Of a stretch of DNA of 64,000 bases, positions 32,590 to 40,498 are shown in pieces. Numbering within the stretch: position 1 is the first letter of the stretch; every line of letters starts with the position of its first letter. A model generated the notes under the pieces. It ran no database searches. It was not told the origin of the DNA and saw only the letters and a program-made list of their open reading frames with translations. The stretch is from Neptunomonas antarctica (GTDB lineage: Bacteria > Pseudomonadota > Gammaproteobacteria > Pseudomonadales > Balneatricaceae). A program made the position numbers and the translations under genes. The stretch lies in the NCBI RefSeq assembly GCF_001305295.1, contig NZ_LJSI01000023.1:1-64000 (forward strand), read 5' to 3'.

Positions 32590-33026
32590 CCATGCTCGCA
32601 CTCGCCTGGAGCGATCTAACCCAGCAGATAGATCTGCAGGCGCGTCCATCCGATCGACTGACCTGGCTGGAAAACGCCGTCACTATCAGCCTCTTTACTG
32701 ATGCCCGCGCCTCGGCCGATGACGCACTGCCGGATGGTGGCGTCGAACGGCGCGGCTATTGGGGCGACATTGATCTGCCAGAGGGCGAGAGTTTAGGCAG
32801 TAAGTTATGGCTGCTGGCACGCGAAAAAGTGACCCCGCCTGTGATTAACAAGGCGCGTGATTATTGCAGCGCTGCACTCAGCTGGATGGTCGATGACGGC
32901 CATCTGTTAGCGGTGAATGTCGATGCCCAGCGTGGCGCGCTGGATAGAATTGAATTTGAAATCAACTGCCAGCTGCCTGACGGCAGCTGGATAGCGCTAT
33001 TACGGGAGCACTACCATGTCGTTTAG
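32586..33026 (+). CDS. Baseplate wedge protein (Mu gp46)
   Basis: The 146-residue protein matches the GP46 family: LTWLENAVTISLFTDARASADDALPDG, RRGYWGDIDLPEGESLGSKLWLLAREKVTP, and LDRIEFEINCQLPDGSWIALLREHY. It is the gp25-like part of the wedge attaching to the sheath base. Confidence 0.9.
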   Translation: MTMLALAWSDLTQQIDLQARPSDRLTWLENAVTISLFTDARASADDALPDGGVERRGYWGDIDLPEGESLGSKLWLLAREKVTPPVINKARDYCSAALSWMVDDGHLLAVNVDAQRGALDRIEFEINCQLPDGSWIALLREHYHVV

Positions 33027-34068
33027 CCGTCCATCCCGTCCCGATCTGCAACAACGTGTCGCGGCGGATATTGAACGCCATGGCGATCAGAAGTCCAGCC
33101 GCCGTGGCGATATCCACTACCCGCTCTCGCAAGCCGTGGCCGGCGTTGCCCATGGTTTACATGGTCACTTGCAATATAACGTCGCTCAGCTGTTTGATGA
33201 CACGGCCGACGCTACCAACCTGCTACGCCGGGCGGCTGAAGTCGGCATTTATCAGATTGCCGCCAGCCGCGCCGCCGGCACAATGACCTTCAGCGGCACC
33301 GATGCGGCGCAGATCCCGGCCGAAACCTTGCTCCAGGACGATAGCCAGCTAATCTATCGCGTCACCGTTACGGCTGTCATAGTTGCGGGGTCGGCGGTTG
33401 TTCAGGTAGCGGCCGCCGCTGCCGGCGTAACTAGCAACCAGCTAACGGGCGCTAAGCTCCGCCTGATGCAGCCGGTGCTGGATATCGACAGTGAAGCCAC
33501 GGTTATCAGTCTCGCGGGCGGAGCCGATATCGAGTCGATCAGTCGCGTCAAGAAGCGTCTATCAGCGCGCCGCAAAAATCCACCCATGGGCGGTAATCAA
33601 TCGGACTATATCGCCTGGGCTAAAGCCGCCCACACCGACGTGACCCGTGCTTGGTGTTATCCCAACGGCATGGGCATTGGTACTGTGCTGGTGCGGTTTG
33701 TTACCGATAACCTGTCATCAGCGATAGCCACCCAGGCGCACATAGATGCAGTCACCAACTATATCGACAGCCGTCGCCCGGCAGGCATGGCGGGGTTTTA
33801 TATTGGTGCGCTAACCGCCAAGCCCCTAGATATCACTTTTACGCGATTAGAGCCCCTCACCGCTGCCGTTAAAGCCGCCATCGCCGCCGCGCTTAATGAT
33901 TTGATCAGCCGTGAAGGCGAACCCGGCGGTGAGTTGCTCTTGAGTCAGATCAACGAGGAAATATCGCTGGCCAGCGGTGAGCGCGATCACAGAATCTCCT
34001 TGGCTGATAATTTTAGCTGCGCGGCACATGAGTTCCCTGTGCTGGGTGTACTTGCCTGGCCGACATAA
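33016..34068 (+). CDS. Baseplate J-like protein (Mu gp47)
   Basis: The 350-residue wedge protein shows the baseplate J pattern: FDDTADATNLLRRAAEVGIYQIAASRAAGTMTFSGTDAAQIPA, GGADIESISRVKKRLSARRKNPPMGGNQSDYIAWAKAAHTDVTRAWCYPNGMG and VRFVTDN. It links the hub to fibres. It overlaps gp46 by 11 bp. Confidence 0.92.
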   Translation: MSFSRPSRPDLQQRVAADIERHGDQKSSRRGDIHYPLSQAVAGVAHGLHGHLQYNVAQLFDDTADATNLLRRAAEVGIYQIAASRAAGTMTFSGTDAAQIPAETLLQDDSQLIYRVTVTAVIVAGSAVVQVAAAAAGVTSNQLTGAKLRLMQPVLDIDSEATVISLAGGADIESISRVKKRLSARRKNPPMGGNQSDYIAWAKAAHTDVTRAWCYPNGMGIGTVLVRFVTDNLSSAIATQAHIDAVTNYIDSRRPAGMAGFYIGALTAKPLDITFTRLEPLTAAVKAAIAAALNDLISREGEPGGELLLSQINEEISLASGERDHRISLADNFSCAAHEFPVLGVLAWPT

Positions 34069-34103
34069 GCCATTAATTTAATTGTTATATAAGGAACGCC
34101 TAG

Positions 34104-34799
34104 ATGGATTATCCAAAAACCGATGTGAGTGCACGGTTATTAAACGACAAATTCACAGACGGTGACCCGGTGGGTGGCATCCCCGCTAGCCGCGATTCTG
34201 CTGATTATCAAAATATGGTTTTTGATGAACTGATTAATCTCATCGAAGGGGCGGGCCTGACACCCAGCGAAGACGATCAGACCTTAGTGCTGCAGGCCGT
34301 GCAAGCGCTGTCGGCCACCCGCGCGCTGGGAGAGCCATTTTATCACAGCGGCGAGACACCGCCGGTGGGCGCAATGGAGTATGTTGGCCAGCTGCTCAAC
34401 CGTGCCGATTATCCAGAGTTGTGGGCCTATATTAGTGATGTGGACCACGGCTTTACACTCGTCACTGATGCTGCATGGAGCGCAGGACGGCTGGGTTGCT
34501 GGTCGACGGGGAATATGTCAACTACATTTCGCGCACCCAAAACCCTGGGTGAGTTCGTGCGCGTCTGGGACAGCGGCGGCAGCGTTGATGCAGGGCGAGT
34601 GCTGGGTAGCACGCAAGACAGTCGAAACAAGGCTCACACTCACGTATACGGTAAGGTCGTCAGTCAGCAGATTTCGGGGGATGGGCAGGGGAATACCCAC
34701 GCCCGCAACAATAACGGCACAGGCACAACAGAATCAGAAGGCGGCACAGACGCTCGCCCCCGCAACATTGCCCTGATGCTGTGTTTTTGGTACCAGTAA
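34104..34799 (+). CDS. Tail fibre with collar-type C-terminus (fibre 1)
   Basis: The 231-residue protein begins with a baseplate-attachment-like region (MDYPKTDVSARLLNDKFTDGDPVGGIPASRDSADYQNMVFDELINLIEGAG). Its C-terminal half is a phage tail-collar fold (GETPPVGAMEYVGQLLNRADYPELWAYI ... FRAPKTLGEFVRVWDSGG ... ARPRNIALMLCFWYQ). It should bind the host surface. It is short for a complete fibre. It lies between gp47 and the gp48 homologue, which is not the Mu order. Confidence 0.82.
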   Translation: MDYPKTDVSARLLNDKFTDGDPVGGIPASRDSADYQNMVFDELINLIEGAGLTPSEDDQTLVLQAVQALSATRALGEPFYHSGETPPVGAMEYVGQLLNRADYPELWAYISDVDHGFTLVTDAAWSAGRLGCWSTGNMSTTFRAPKTLGEFVRVWDSGGSVDAGRVLGSTQDSRNKAHTHVYGKVVSQQISGDGQGNTHARNNNGTGTTESEGGTDARPRNIALMLCFWYQ

Positions 34800-34818
34800 A
34801 AATCATAAGGAGAGCATC

Positions 34819-35496
34819 ATGCAGCATCACTTTGATCACGCCACGCGTCTATACACCCACTCATCAGACATGATGGTGAATCCGCGTAAACCCGCGCAAT
34901 TTTTATCCCTGGCGTTTGCTACCGCCGATGCGCTGCCCGCGCTGAAGCCGGACGAAGTCGCCCAGCGCAACGCCGACGATACCGCCTGGCTCGTGTTTGA
35001 AGACCATCGCGCTAGCCTGGCTTGGCATACCGAGACAAAAGAGCGTATCACTATTAATGACGTCGGGCCGCTGCCCGCTCACCTGACCGTTAGTGAGCCA
35101 AGCGCGTACGACAGCTGGCAAAATGGCGCATGGGTAACGGATACAGCGGCGGTGCTACAGGCCGCCCGCGATGCAGCGGCAAACGCCGTGCGCGACGGCT
35201 TTAGCGCGTCAATCAAACAGCCGGTGGCGGCTAACGATACTACATGGAACGGCGGTATGGACAGTGCGCTTGCGATCGACGGTGCGGTGCGTCTTGCCGA
35301 GCAAATGGGCCAGACAGAGATTGACCTGTTTGATGCAGCTAACCAGGCCTACAGCCTCGATATCGGCACCGGGCGCACCATCGCGGCCGCCGTCGGCGCG
35401 GTCTACCAGGTGAAGCTGGCACGCAAACAACAGCTGCTGCGTGATATCGCCAGCGTCTCCTCTAGTGAACTAGACGCGCTTATCTGGACCGATTGA
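34819..35496 (+). CDS. DUF4376-containing fibre-associated protein
   Basis: The 225-residue product has a variable N-terminal half (PSAYDSWQNGAWVTDTAAV near 110, the pattern of fibre assembly proteins) and a DUF4376-like helical C-terminus (AAANAVRDGFSASIKQPVAANDTTWNGGMDSALAIDGAVRLAEQMG). It is likely a chaperone or cap for the upstream fibre. AAGGAGAG precedes ATG 34819. Confidence 0.75.
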   Translation: MQHHFDHATRLYTHSSDMMVNPRKPAQFLSLAFATADALPALKPDEVAQRNADDTAWLVFEDHRASLAWHTETKERITINDVGPLPAHLTVSEPSAYDSWQNGAWVTDTAAVLQAARDAAANAVRDGFSASIKQPVAANDTTWNGGMDSALAIDGAVRLAEQMGQTEIDLFDAANQAYSLDIGTGRTIAAAVGAVYQVKLARKQQLLRDIASVSSSELDALIWTD

Positions 35497-35497
35497 G

Positions 35498-36088
35498 ATG
35501 CCACATAGCTTGAGTGACTACCGTGACACACTGCTGGCATTGCTGCCCCGTGGCGATGCCTGGTCCACCGATGCCGACAGTGCCCTCGGCCAGCTCATGA
35601 GCGGTGTCGGCGAAGAATTTGCACGCATCGAACAGCGTGCAAACGATCTGCTCACAGAAGCTGCCCCCAGCCAGACGTTTGAGTTACTCGACGAATGGCA
35701 GCAAATGTACGGCCTGCCCGATACGTGCAGTGGCGAGCAAGTCTTTCAGCAGCGGCGCATCGCTCTAGTGCAGAAATACCAGCTGATGGGCGGCCAGAGC
35801 CGTGAGTTTTTGCTGGGTATCGCCGCCGTACTGGGCTATGAAATCGCCATCACAGAATACCAACATCGCGGATTTGGCGCGGATTTTGGCACAAATTACG
35901 CAGGCCACGATTGGAATAACGTCGTGCAGATCAACGCGCTACTAATCAACTACCAAGAGCGCAGCCACGGCCAACCGCACGGCGAAACTTACAGAACATG
36001 GGGCAATGCCGGACTAGAATGCGTATTCAACCGCCTGATCCATGCACATCGCCACATCATCTATAACTACCAGGAAACGTTAGACTGA
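35498..36088 (+). CDS. Baseplate protein DUF2313 (Mu gp48, YmfQ-like)
   Basis: A 196-residue protein with the YmfQ/gp48 pattern: DTLLALLPRGDAWSTDADSALGQLMSGVGEEFARIEQRANDLLTEAAPSQTFELLDEWQQMYGLPD and an MGGQSREFLLGIAAVLGY segment. It completes the wedge-fibre connection. In Mu it lies immediately after gp47; here two fibre genes intervene. A terminator-like hairpin follows. Confidence 0.87.
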   Translation: MPHSLSDYRDTLLALLPRGDAWSTDADSALGQLMSGVGEEFARIEQRANDLLTEAAPSQTFELLDEWQQMYGLPDTCSGEQVFQQRRIALVQKYQLMGGQSREFLLGIAAVLGYEIAITEYQHRGFGADFGTNYAGHDWNNVVQINALLINYQERSHGQPHGETYRTWGNAGLECVFNRLIHAHRHIIYNYQETLD

Positions 36089-36113
36089 TCCTCGCTACAG
36101 ACCTTCACTAACA

Positions 36114-36137
36114 GCCCTCGCCATCAACAGCGAGGGC
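36114..36137 (+). terminator. Terminator-like hairpin after the baseplate operon
   Basis: GCCCTCGC (36114-36121) pairs with GCGAGGGC (36130-36137) with an 8-nt loop; CTTCAT follows rather than a pure T run. It probably ends the main late transcript before a new promoter. Confidence 0.55.
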
Positions 36138-36175
36138 CTTCATAACCCCTTTAAACCGCTAAATTCCCGCTAAAC

Positions 36176-36226
36176 CACTGAACCCCTTCCCGTAAGCCCA
36201 ACACCTCCGATCTGTTTTTATATAAC
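36176..36226 (+). promoter_or_regulatory. Candidate late promoter ahead of second fibre module
   Basis: Third copy of the shared element (36176-36199, differing from the 21571 copy at about four positions). TATAAC at 36221-36226 is a near-consensus -10, and CGGAG plus ATG follow at 36245 and 36257. With the terminator just upstream, this indicates a separate transcription unit for the second fibre genes. Confidence 0.6.
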
Positions 36227-36256
36227 TTGCAAACTACAAACAGACCGGAGCGCCCG

Positions 36257-36661
36257 ATGAGCAACCTGTTATATCCAAAATTCAAAGAAGCCGCGTTAAA
36301 AGGCGAAGTCGACCTTTTGACAAATGATGTAGTCGCGGTGCTGGTTGATAGCGCCGACTATACCTATGCAGCAACCCATACCACGATGGCAGATGTACCC
36401 GCCATCGCGCGTGTTTCGATGACAGCAGTACTGACCGGGAAAACCGTTGTTGACGGTGTTTTTGATGCCGCTGATTCAGTTTACCCCTCTGCTACCGGCG
36501 ACGAGTCCGAAGTTGTGATTTTAGCCACGGGTACCGGTTCAATAGAGACCTTTAAACTGGTCGTTTATATAGACACCGCCACCGGCTTGCCTGTGATCCC
36601 CAATACTGGCGATATCAATGCAGTGTGGGATAACGGCGCTAATAAGATTTTTAAGCTGTAA
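36257..36661 (+). CDS. First gene of second fibre module, unknown function
   Basis: A 134-residue beta-rich protein (YPKFKEAALKGEVDLLTNDVVAVLVDSADYTYAATHTTMADVP ... VVDGVFDAADSVYPSATGDESEVVILATGTGS). The look is that of small phage tail/decoration proteins found just before large fibre genes. CGGAG precedes ATG 36257; the upstream in-frame start at 36227 is rejected as it lies at the promoter. Confidence 0.65.
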   Translation: MSNLLYPKFKEAALKGEVDLLTNDVVAVLVDSADYTYAATHTTMADVPAIARVSMTAVLTGKTVVDGVFDAADSVYPSATGDESEVVILATGTGSIETFKLVVYIDTATGLPVIPNTGDINAVWDNGANKIFKL

Positions 36662-36666
36662 CTATT

Positions 36667-36909
36667 ATGATCGAACTCGAACCTATTGGCTGGCGAGTTA
36701 GATACAACGCCGATGGGCATACTTTTAGCGCATCATGCGAAGTGATCAACTGCCTCAATGAAACAGTTGAAGTTCACATGGGTATGAGCCTGACGCCGGG
36801 TGCGTTTATGCGGTTTAGGGTCGAGCTGCGCAAAGAGTTTGCCGCTATGGGGTATCGGGTAGCGCGATATATGCACAATGGCCGAGTGATTGAGGAGCAA
36901 ATAGTATGA
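36667..36909 (+). CDS. Small protein of second fibre module
   Basis: An 80-residue protein with alternating hydrophobic strands (IGWRVRYNADGHTFSASCEVINCLNETVEVHMGMSL) and a basic C-terminus. No known domain. It overlaps the next gene by four bases, so it is probably co-translated with the fibre genes. Confidence 0.6.
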   Translation: MIELEPIGWRVRYNADGHTFSASCEVINCLNETVEVHMGMSLTPGAFMRFRVELRKEFAAMGYRVARYMHNGRVIEEQIV

Positions 36910-37277
36910 GTTTATTTCCAACAGAATCAGAAACGATTGCTAAAAATGTTCAGATAGAACAAAAAGCGATTCAGACTCAAATCGAGCAGGCGACTACGGC
37001 GCTATCGACGGCACTCAACCGGGCACGTAATTTGGGTGTGTTTGCCTATCGTCAGTATTTGAACGGCGCTGCTACAGCCTCCGATTTGCAGGTTATTGCG
37101 GATAAATTCGCCGTGGGTGCCGCTCCAATTATCGGATTCAGTAAAACTATTACCGATCTTGGCGCGATAAAAGACGCCGATGAGGCGGTATTTCTATCAA
37201 ATTTAAATGCATATGTGACTGATCCTACTAATCCTGTTGATGAGGCAGGGTACCGCACTAGATTCCTGGTTGAATAA
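36906..37277 (+). CDS. Small helical protein of second fibre module
   Basis: A 123-residue, mostly alpha-helical protein (NVQIEQKAIQTQIEQATTALSTALNRARNLGVFAYRQYLNG) that looks like a coiled-coil N-terminus and a compact C-terminus. Its stop overlaps the start of the large fibre gene by one base. It could be an adaptor between baseplate and fibre; unproven. Confidence 0.6.
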   Translation: MSLFPTESETIAKNVQIEQKAIQTQIEQATTALSTALNRARNLGVFAYRQYLNGAATASDLQVIADKFAVGAAPIIGFSKTITDLGAIKDADEAVFLSNLNAYVTDPTNPVDEAGYRTRFLVE

Positions 37278-39844
37278 TGCCTAGGTATGGTGCAACGCTA
37301 ACGCTCCCAGCGATAACGGGGAGCCATACAAATTTTGCTGTTTTATTGACGAATGCCTCTTTCCCCGTTGCGGCTATAGATGGTGGTGCTACCTCGATTG
37401 CCAATGGTGGTGGGAACTTACGTGCTTACACTGACGACACTAAAGCAACCCAACTGCCTGTTGAGGTTATTAGTTTTGTCACAGGTGGAAGCCCTCAGAT
37501 TCAGGTTAGGGTTAAGACTACAGCGTATACAGGCGCTACAATCTATATCGAGTCTGATACTGTCGCTTCATTGCAGCCAGGAGAAACTGAGGACTATGGC
37601 CGTAACAATGTATGGACGGATTACTTAGCAGTCTTGCATCTAAACGATTCATCTTATGTGGATTCTACAGGGAATGGTCACGATGGTGTCGCGTACGGGG
37701 CAGTAACTCAGACTACTTATGGGGCTCCTTTTGGAAGCACATGGACTGATTTTGGGTCAACTACTAGCAAACTAACCCTTACCGACACAGCTAATTTATT
37801 AGACTCTAGCTTCTTTACTATAACCACATGGAACAGGAGAGACGTCTTACATTCTGGCGGCATAATATCTAATAGGCATGAGTCAATTTCTGCTAACTGG
37901 TTCCAGCTAAATGCCCGCGGCTCTTCCAATGAAGAGCTGCAGGGCATTGTCCAAGACGGGGCAGGAGAGAGTGGAGCAATTACTGGTCCTCAGTATGTAA
38001 ATATAAGCCCAGTAACAAAGACAACAAGGTCGTGCCTGTCTTCAGATGCAATAAATTGCTACATATATGTTAATGGTGTTATTGCCGCAACTAATGCTAT
38101 GCCGGGGAATGGGCAGCTTACAAATAGTCAACCAATATTAGTTGGTAACTACTATAACGGAAACTTAGCATTTAATGGGAAAATAGGCTCAGTCACTATT
38201 AGATTGGGGTCTATTGACCCGAATAGAGAGGCGGCGGAGCACTCGAATGAATCCAGCGATACTACGTGGTTAACTGTAGGTGCATGGGATGATCAGGATG
38301 TAGGCGGTGCGCCAACTTATACAATAACACTAGATAGCATTGCCTCTGGCGCTACTGTTGGGCAATCTGCACTAGCTCCTTCACCCGTATCGGTTCAGTC
38401 TTTGTCCGTGGCTTCTGGTGGCAGTGTTGGCGAGCCTTCATTTATACCGATTCAATCAATCAGCGCCGAAGGTGTCGGTACTGATACGCAGGTAGGTGGG
38501 GCTGTAATCACACCTGGCCCAGTGGTGGTTGAGTCTGTAGGGGTATCGAATCCTAGCGCTGTTGGTGCTCTTGTATTCAATCAAGGTGGCGCACCTAGTC
38601 AGGTAATCAGCGCCGAAGGTGTCGGTACTGATACGCAGGTAGGTGGGGCTGTAATCACACCTGCCCCAGTGGTGGTTGAGTCTGTAGGGGTATCGAATCC
38701 TAGCGCTGTTGGTGCTCTTGTATTCAATCAAGGTGGCGCACCTAGTCAGGTAATCAGCACCGAAGGTGTCGGTACTGATACGCAGGTAGGTGGGGCTGTA
38801 ATCACACCTGCCCCAGTGGTGGTTGAGTCTGTAGGGGTATCGAATCCTAGCGCTGTTGGTGCTCTTGTATTCAATCAAGGTGGCGCACCTAGTCAGGTAA
38901 TCAGCACCGAAGGTGTCGGTACTGATACGCAGGTAGGTGGGGCTGTAATCACACCTGCCCCAGTGGTGGTTGAGTCTGTAGGGGTATCGAATCCTAGCGC
39001 TGTTGGTGCTCTTGTATTCAATCAAGGTGGCGCACCTAGTCAGGTAATCAGCACCGAAGGTGTCGGTACTGATACGCAGGTAGGTGGGGCTGTAATCACA
39101 CCTGCCCCAGTGGTGGTTGAGTCTGTAGGGGTATCGAATCCTAGCGCTGTTGGTGCTCTTGTATTCAATCAAGGTGGCGCACCTAGTCAGGTAATCAGCA
39201 CCGAAGGTGTCGGTACTGATACGCAGGTAGGTGGGGCTGTAATCACACCTGCCCCAGTGGTGGTTGAGTCTGTAGGGGTATCGACTTCTGCTGCTGTAGG
39301 TGAGTCATCATTAAGCGCCGGTACCGTTAGTTTTACGCCAAGTAGTATTGCCTCTGGCGCTACTGTTGGGCAATCTGAACTAGCTCCTTCACCCGTATCG
39401 GTTCAGTCTTTGTCCGTGGCTTCTGGTGGCAGTGTTGGCGAGCCTTCATTTATACCGATTCAATCAATCAGCGCCGAAGGTGTCGGTACTGATACGCAGG
39501 TAGGTGGGGCTGTAATCACACCTGCCCCAGTGGTGGTTGAGTCTGTAGGGGTATCGACTTCTGCTGCTGTAGGTGAGTCATCATTAAGCGCCGGTACCGT
39601 TAGTTTTACGCCAAGTAGTATTGCTGAAACAGCTACTATAGGCGTGCCTGCGTTAATTTCTCAAGAACAAACGCTTCACTTAATAGGGCTTGATAACAGC
39701 AGTGCAGCGGGAGTGCCGCGCATTGGTGAAGTTGTTTCCGCCTGCCCTATCGCCTGTTTGGATCTTGTTGTATCACAAGGAACGTTAGAACTGCTGGTTT
39801 GGCGGCCCACACTAGATATTGAAATTCAAAGGATTTGCCAATGA
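37277..39844 (+). CDS. Large repeat-containing tail fibre/adhesin
   Basis: The 855-residue protein has three parts. Residues about 1-105 form a DUF2341-like beta domain (TNASFPVAAIDGG ... TGATIYIES). Residues about 110-340 form a LamG/concanavalin-like domain (WTDYLAVLHLNDSSYVDSTGNGHDG ... INCYIYVNGV ... NGKIGSVTIRLG), a fold that often binds sugars. Residues about 345-800 are repeats, including 49-residue units from 38459 to about 39280. The C-terminal 50 residues are unique. Placement in a late fibre operon suggests a receptor-binding fibre whose repeat number may vary. Its stop overlaps the next ATG. Confidence 0.8.
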   Translation: MPRYGATLTLPAITGSHTNFAVLLTNASFPVAAIDGGATSIANGGGNLRAYTDDTKATQLPVEVISFVTGGSPQIQVRVKTTAYTGATIYIESDTVASLQPGETEDYGRNNVWTDYLAVLHLNDSSYVDSTGNGHDGVAYGAVTQTTYGAPFGSTWTDFGSTTSKLTLTDTANLLDSSFFTITTWNRRDVLHSGGIISNRHESISANWFQLNARGSSNEELQGIVQDGAGESGAITGPQYVNISPVTKTTRSCLSSDAINCYIYVNGVIAATNAMPGNGQLTNSQPILVGNYYNGNLAFNGKIGSVTIRLGSIDPNREAAEHSNESSDTTWLTVGAWDDQDVGGAPTYTITLDSIASGATVGQSALAPSPVSVQSLSVASGGSVGEPSFIPIQSISAEGVGTDTQVGGAVITPGPVVVESVGVSNPSAVGALVFNQGGAPSQVISAEGVGTDTQVGGAVITPAPVVVESVGVSNPSAVGALVFNQGGAPSQVISTEGVGTDTQVGGAVITPAPVVVESVGVSNPSAVGALVFNQGGAPSQVISTEGVGTDTQVGGAVITPAPVVVESVGVSNPSAVGALVFNQGGAPSQVISTEGVGTDTQVGGAVITPAPVVVESVGVSNPSAVGALVFNQGGAPSQVISTEGVGTDTQVGGAVITPAPVVVESVGVSTSAAVGESSLSAGTVSFTPSSIASGATVGQSELAPSPVSVQSLSVASGGSVGEPSFIPIQSISAEGVGTDTQVGGAVITPAPVVVESVGVSTSAAVGESSLSAGTVSFTPSSIAETATIGVPALISQEQTLHLIGLDNSSAAGVPRIGEVVSACPIACLDLVVSQGTLELLVWRPTLDIEIQRICQ
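38459..39280 (+). repeat. 147-bp coding tandem repeat, five full copies plus one partial
   Basis: Copies begin at 38459, 38606, 38753, 38900, 39047 and 39194 (partial). They are nearly identical: copies 1-2 begin Ile-Ser-Ala and later ones Ile-Ser-Thr, and copy 1 has one Gly for Ala change. A further copy of the unit start is at 39467. Segment 38339-38458 also recurs at 39347-39466, 1,008 bp away. Confidence 0.95.
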
Positions 39845-40170
39845 GTATAGTAATCAAACAAGGCGAATCATTCTCGGTAACCGTTACTCCGCGAGATGAT
39901 AAACATAGAGAATATAATATTACCGAGGGCGTGTGGGAGTGTTGGTTGGGTATCTATGATGCCGATGGTGGGGAGTATTATGCTGTGCAAGTTTTTGATA
40001 TCGCCGACAGCGATAAAGCGTATATAGCGAATGTAGAGACGTCTGTAACAGCGGCATTACTACCACGAAAATACATCATGGCAATCAAAGTAAAGCGCAC
40101 TGATAGTACACCCGCGCTGTCTATCGAATCACACGGGCAAATAACTATTCAAAAGGGGTTTATTAACTAA
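39841..40170 (+). CDS. Small fibre-module protein, BppU-like N-terminal pattern
   Basis: A 109-residue beta-rich protein starting with IVIKQGESFSVTVTPRDDKHREYNITEGVWECWLGIYDADGG. This resembles the immunoglobulin-like N-terminal domain of phage baseplate upper proteins. ATG 39841 overlaps the fibre stop (ATGA). Probably part of the fibre assembly. Confidence 0.62.
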   Translation: MSIVIKQGESFSVTVTPRDDKHREYNITEGVWECWLGIYDADGGEYYAVQVFDIADSDKAYIANVETSVTAALLPRKYIMAIKVKRTDSTPALSIESHGQITIQKGFIN

Positions 40171-40183
40171 GGAAAGAGGAAGC

Positions 40184-40310
40184 GGCTTGATCTACTGAGC
40201 ATAGTTAACCAAGCCCCAATCCACAGTGCGCAAACACTGTGAACCAGCTAAGGCTCCCTCACCACGACGTCATGGCGGAGGTAGCCTATCAAATCTAACG
40301 GTAGGTTCAC
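40184..40310 (+). promoter_or_regulatory. Structured leader RNA before com
   Basis: There are several stems in 130 nt. GGCTTG/CAAGCC lies at 40184-40189 and 40210-40215. CACAGTG/CACTGTG lies at 40222-40228 and 40235-40241. A 10-bp stem with one mismatch pairs 40251-40260 with 40278-40287. GTGAACC/GGTTCAC lies at 40239-40245 and 40304-40310. The last would hide the GGTAGG region just before the com start. The second and fourth stems share bases and are mutually exclusive, as in a switch. Confidence 0.5.
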
Positions 40311-40312
40311 AC

Positions 40313-40498
40313 ATGCTAAACGAAATACGTTGTATTAAATGCTCTAAATTATTAGCGAAAGCTATTTTTTCTGAAATCGAAATCAAGTGCCCACGCTGTC
40401 GGCACATACAGAGGGCCATGAGCCCCATCACAAAAGATGGAGTACTACATGGCAAAACCTCTAACACCTTGGATAGGCGGCAAACGTCGCCTGGCTAA
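40313..40498 (+). CDS. com: Com-like zinc-finger translational regulator
   Basis: Mu Com is a small zinc protein that opens mom mRNA for translation. This 61-residue protein has the Com pattern: Cys7-x2-Cys10 (IRCIKCSKLLAKA) and Cys26-x2-Cys29 (IEIKCPRCRH), with a basic segment after. It overlaps the next gene by 50 bp in another frame, as com and mom do in Mu. Here the downstream gene is a DNA adenine methylase rather than mom. ATG 40313 is chosen over the longer frame from 40226, which runs through the structured leader. Confidence 0.82.
   Translation: MLNEIRCIKCSKLLAKAIFSEIEIKCPRCRHIQRAMSPITKDGVLHGKTSNTLDRRQTSPG

Noticed and set aside
38456..39172. Long minus-strand open frame of 238 codons
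   Set aside because: It is an antisense shadow created by the in-frame 147-bp repeats of the fibre gene, with no ribosome site or distinct protein features.
40226..40312. Longer N-terminal version of Com
   Set aside because: The extra residues cover the structured leader and do not resemble Com; ATG 40313 gives the canonical small protein.
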